Shown piece by piece: positions 61,880-64,000 of a DNA stretch of 64,000 nucleotides. Numbering within the stretch: position 1 is the stretch's first letter; every line of letters starts with the position of its first letter. The stretch is taken from positions 1-64,000 of the forward strand of contig JAKANO010000010.1 of NCBI GenBank assembly GCA_021812385.1, in the 5' to 3' direction. A model generated the notes under the pieces. It ran no database searches and was not told the origin of the DNA. It saw only the letters and a list, made by a program, of their open reading frames with translations. The DNA comes from Pseudomonadota bacterium (GTDB lineage Bacteria > Pseudomonadota > Gammaproteobacteria > Burkholderiales > Thiobacteraceae). The position numbers and the translations under genes are program-made.

Positions 61880-63197
61880 CAGGTTGCCGCCAATCGTCCG
61901 GCGCAGGTTCGTGCGCCGCCGCCATGAACATATTGGCCACGGTAAAAATCAAGTCGCGCGTACCGCGATATCCCACCGTCACTTGATGCGCCGCACCCAG
62001 GCGGTCGAACATGGGAATGCCCATGCGCAAGAACGGAATATTCAGGCGCTCCGCCATCTGCCGGCCGTGCGAATGCGTGATCAGCATGTCGCAGCCCTGT
62101 GCGCGCAATTCCAAATCTTCCAGATCGCCGATCAGCACTTCCTGCGCCGGTAATTTTTCCAGTAGCGGCGAATGCGTGGTGGTCACCACCGCGGCGAGTT
62201 CCGCGCCGATGCCGACCAACAAATGGCCAATGGCGCTCAACATCTCCGGCTCCGCGCCAATGGCGATTTTCTTGCCGCCGATGTAGAAGTGCGCATCCAG
62301 CATGGCGTCCACCAACTGGCTGCGCTGGCGGCGATATTTGTTCGGCGCCGCGCGCCCGGATTTCTGCGCCAGCAGGCTCATCAGCTGATCGTTAGCATCC
62401 AGTCCGGTCAGGCTTTCCAGCACTTGGAACGGCACGCCGCATTTGTCCTGCAAAGTCTGCGCAGCCTCGCGCATGTGTTCGCCGATGGCGATAGTAAATT
62501 CGGAGGCCCCGGTGCTGCGCAGTTCCGCCAGCGTGGTGCCGCCCAAGGTCGTGGGGCTGAAGTTATCCGGCACATGGCCGTCCATGGAGCCGGACAAATC
62601 CGGCAGGATGATCGGCTTGAGGCCGAAGGCTTCCACCAGTTCGCGAATTTCTTCGATGTCGCCCGGCGTGAGGTTGCTGCCGGCTAATACGTTCACCTGT
62701 CCGGCAATCTTCTCGCCCGGCTCGGCCAGTTCCTGCACGATCTTGGTCACGGCCTTGGCCCAGCCGTCCTGAAACGCGCCCACATAATCCGGCGTCGACA
62801 CATACACCAGCGCCAACTCATCCAGCTCGGGGTGCTTCTTGCGAATCGCGGCCAGATAGCCATCCACATCGTCGCCTTTGGTTTCCGTGAGACCGGTGGA
62901 AGCAATGCCGATGATGGCCGGATTGGCGCGCTTGTGGATGTTGAGGATGGCCTGCTCGACGTTTTCCATGCCGCCCATGATGGTGGTCGCCTCGTTCATG
63001 GCCGTGGTCTGCATCGGCACCGCTTCCTTGAAGTGGCGCACGAACAGCACTAGGCCGAAGGCGGTGCAGCCTTGCGAGCCGTGCAGCGTCGGCATGCAGT
63101 TGTTCAAGCCCATGAAGGCCAGCGCCGCGCCGATCGGCTGGCTCATCTTGAGCGGATTGACCGCGCAGGATTTTTTTACATGAGTGACGTTGGCCAT
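61830..63197 (-). CDS. nifN: Nitrogenase cofactor scaffold subunit NifN
   Basis: 455 residues from ATG 63197. Shows CAVNPLKMSQPIGAALAFMG, HGSQGCTAFGLVLFVRHFKE and ASTGLTETKGDDV of the NifK/NifN family. With NifE it forms the scaffold on which FeMo-cofactor matures. The C-terminal tail [12 protein letters not shown] is Cys-bearing. The ATG is one base after the nifE stop. Confidence 0.96.
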   Translation of the reverse strand: MANVTHVKKSCAVNPLKMSQPIGAALAFMGLNNCMPTLHGSQGCTAFGLVLFVRHFKEAVPMQTTAMNEATTIMGGMENVEQAILNIHKRANPAIIGIASTGLTETKGDDVDGYLAAIRKKHPELDELALVYVSTPDYVGAFQDGWAKAVTKIVQELAEPGEKIAGQVNVLAGSNLTPGDIEEIRELVEAFGLKPIILPDLSGSMDGHVPDNFSPTTLGGTTLAELRSTGASEFTIAIGEHMREAAQTLQDKCGVPFQVLESLTGLDANDQLMSLLAQKSGRAAPNKYRRQRSQLVDAMLDAHFYIGGKKIAIGAEPEMLSAIGHLLVGIGAELAAVVTTTHSPLLEKLPAQEVLIGDLEDLELRAQGCDMLITHSHGRQMAERLNIPFLRMGIPMFDRLGAAHQVTVGYRGTRDLIFTVANMFMAAAHEPAPDDWRQPVADGAECGSCASTAAH

Positions 63198-63198
63198 G

Positions 63199-64000
63199 TT
63201 AAGTCCCGAGGACTGAGGTCTGAGGACTGAGACCACCAAGGACTGAGGGCTCAGGACTGAGGGCTGAGGGTGTGGTGGTTTTACTCAGTCCTGAGTCCTC
63301 AGCACTCGGCACTGAATTTGTTTCCCATGGAGCGGGACGCCGCACCTGTTCCCAAATCGGATTGGTCAGCGCCTTGTCGATTTCCTGCACCAGCTTCACC
63401 ATGCCGCTATAGCCGGCGTAGGCGTGATGCCGTTCCTGATTGATGTCGAGCCAGGGCATCTTGGCCTTGAGCGCGATGAACTGCGAGCGCCCGCCGGAGA
63501 GCATGATCTCGGCTTGCGCATCCTTGAGCATTTTGTACATTTCGCGCGGCGTCATGTCGTCGATCATGTGCGCGTCTTCGCCCATCAGTTCCTTGATTTT
63601 CTGCTTGTCTTCGAGGGTGGATTTCTTCACGCTGGTGCCGACGATTTCCATGCCGACTTCCTGCAGCGCGGACACCACCGACCAGGATTTCACGCCGCCG
63701 GTGATGAGCAGCACCTTCACGCCTTGCAGGCGATCTTTGTAGGGTTCCATGGCCTGCCAGAACGTCGCTTCTTCACGCTGGATAATGGCTTCGGTGCGCT
63801 CCAGCAGATCCGCCGGCGCGCCCTTCTCCACCAGCAGCTTGGCGATGCTGCGCAGCGATTCATTCATGTCGGTGATGCCGTAGAACGAGCCTTCGAAGAA
63901 CGGAATTTGATAGCGCTCGTCCATCTTGCGCGCGATGTTGATCATGGCCTTGGAACACACCATCATCGCCGCCTTGGCGCGATGGCTGTAAGCGACTTCT
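63199..64000 (-). CDS. nifE: Nitrogenase cofactor scaffold subunit NifE (C-terminal part)
   Basis: Only the 3' part is inside the window; the frame is open to base 64000 (EVAYSHRAKAAMMVCSKAM at the edge). Conserved FFEGSFYGITDMNESL, LITGGVKSWSVVSALQEVG, AEIMLSGGRSQFIALK and HHAYAGYSGM. After RRPAPWE the protein runs about 40 residues longer than usual, through Ser/Thr/Pro/Leu-rich sequence encoded by an inverted repeat (63201-63313). The ORF-track start at 63966 is internal. Confidence 0.95.
   Translation of the reverse strand, partial: EVAYSHRAKAAMMVCSKAMINIARKMDERYQIPFFEGSFYGITDMNESLRSIAKLLVEKGAPADLLERTEAIIQREEATFWQAMEPYKDRLQGVKVLLITGGVKSWSVVSALQEVGMEIVGTSVKKSTLEDKQKIKELMGEDAHMIDDMTPREMYKMLKDAQAEIMLSGGRSQFIALKAKMPWLDINQERHHAYAGYSGMVKLVQEIDKALTNPIWEQVRRPAPWETNSVPSAEDSGLSKTTTPSALSPEPSVLGGLSPQTSVLGT
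63201..63313. repeat. GGACTGAG/CTCAGTCC inverted repeat within nifE 3' end
   Basis: Repeats of the type GAGGACTGAG on the left and CTCAGTCCTGAGTCCTCAG on the right form a hairpin inside the last 110 bases of the nifE frame. It appears to be an inserted intergenic-type repeat that moved the stop codon downstream. Confidence 0.75.

Overview
The window looks like chromosomal DNA of a free-living, nitrogen-fixing betaproteobacterium. Three things point there: the rRNA leader type at the left edge, OlsB/OlsA ornithine-lipid genes, and a nif cluster with fixABCX, nifW, nifQ, FdxB and modABC. An affiliation near Nitrosomonadales (Gallionellaceae-like) is only a guess from gene content. The sequence is GC-rich and densely packed. 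AT-rich pockets lie near the two toxin-antitoxin type loci.

Left third (about 1-26 kb), housekeeping and accessory genes. The left edge holds the promoter and boxA leader of an rRNA operon running leftward off the window. It is followed by tyrS (-), an M23 peptidase, anmK, a PfkB sugar kinase, a glycine-zipper lipoprotein and tag. Next come two cyclic-di-GMP proteins (a degenerate HD-GYP and a GGDEF-EAL), then olsB-olsA behind a three-repeat Pho box, apaH (-), rep, a papain-fold hydrolase (-), a membrane cytochrome c (-) and tRNA-Arg(CCG). A short cluster follows: FmdB, a small helical protein, an AAA+ ATPase and two small proteins. Then come a GST, selO, an FAA hydrolase, small unknown genes, a cupin protein, a PHB-depolymerase-like esterase, a GNAT enzyme, a PIN-like protein and a HigBA/RelE-type toxin-antitoxin pair.

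Middle and right (about 26.5-64 kb), a nitrogen-fixation island. A bidirectional control region at 28.0-28.4 kb carries a NifA-type upstream site and two divergent -24/-12 promoters. One drives a dedicated iron-sulphur assembly set rightward: iscS, iscU, two A-type carriers, a 44-residue membrane peptide, hscA and fdx, with no hscB. The other drives three unrecognised genes leftward. A second NifA/sigma-54 promoter precedes nifV-cysE-nifW-fixABCX-ferredoxin-TPR protein. After that comes a less familiar stretch: a glutaminase-STAS-cyclic-nucleotide-binding fusion, a Rieske ferredoxin overlapping a flavin amine oxidase, small unknown genes between two 348-bp repeat copies, an HD-fold protein resembling the C-terminal half of CCA-adding enzymes but lacking the HD pair, and a leftward operon of truncated haemoglobin, Rieske, unknown and Rieske genes. 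A large PAS-GGDEF-EAL protein and a hipBA module interrupt the island. The hipBA module is flanked by a duplicated modC 3' end fused to a hipA remnant. The right end is a leftward run: nifE (partial)-nifN-nifX-DUF269-CCE_0567-fdxB-nifQ, then modA-modB-modC. nifHDK probably lies off the right edge.

How the parts fit together. fixABCX and the ferredoxins supply low-potential electrons. iscSUA-hscA-fdx supplies Fe-S precursors. nifV, nifQ, modABC and nifENX serve FeMo-cofactor synthesis. cysE supplies O-acetylserine for cysteine. Alanine dehydrogenase and glutaminase touch nitrogen assimilation. The Rieske/haemoglobin/oxidase genes may handle oxygen or NO, which is inference. A family of divergent inverted repeats (arms like ACCGCAGAGG or ACCGCGAAGG) sits in at least nine intergenic gaps, most of them inside the nif island. 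The most interesting unexplained material is the NifA-linked three-gene operon (26558-27984), the unknown genes at 46.6-49.3 kb, and the Rieske-haemoglobin operon.
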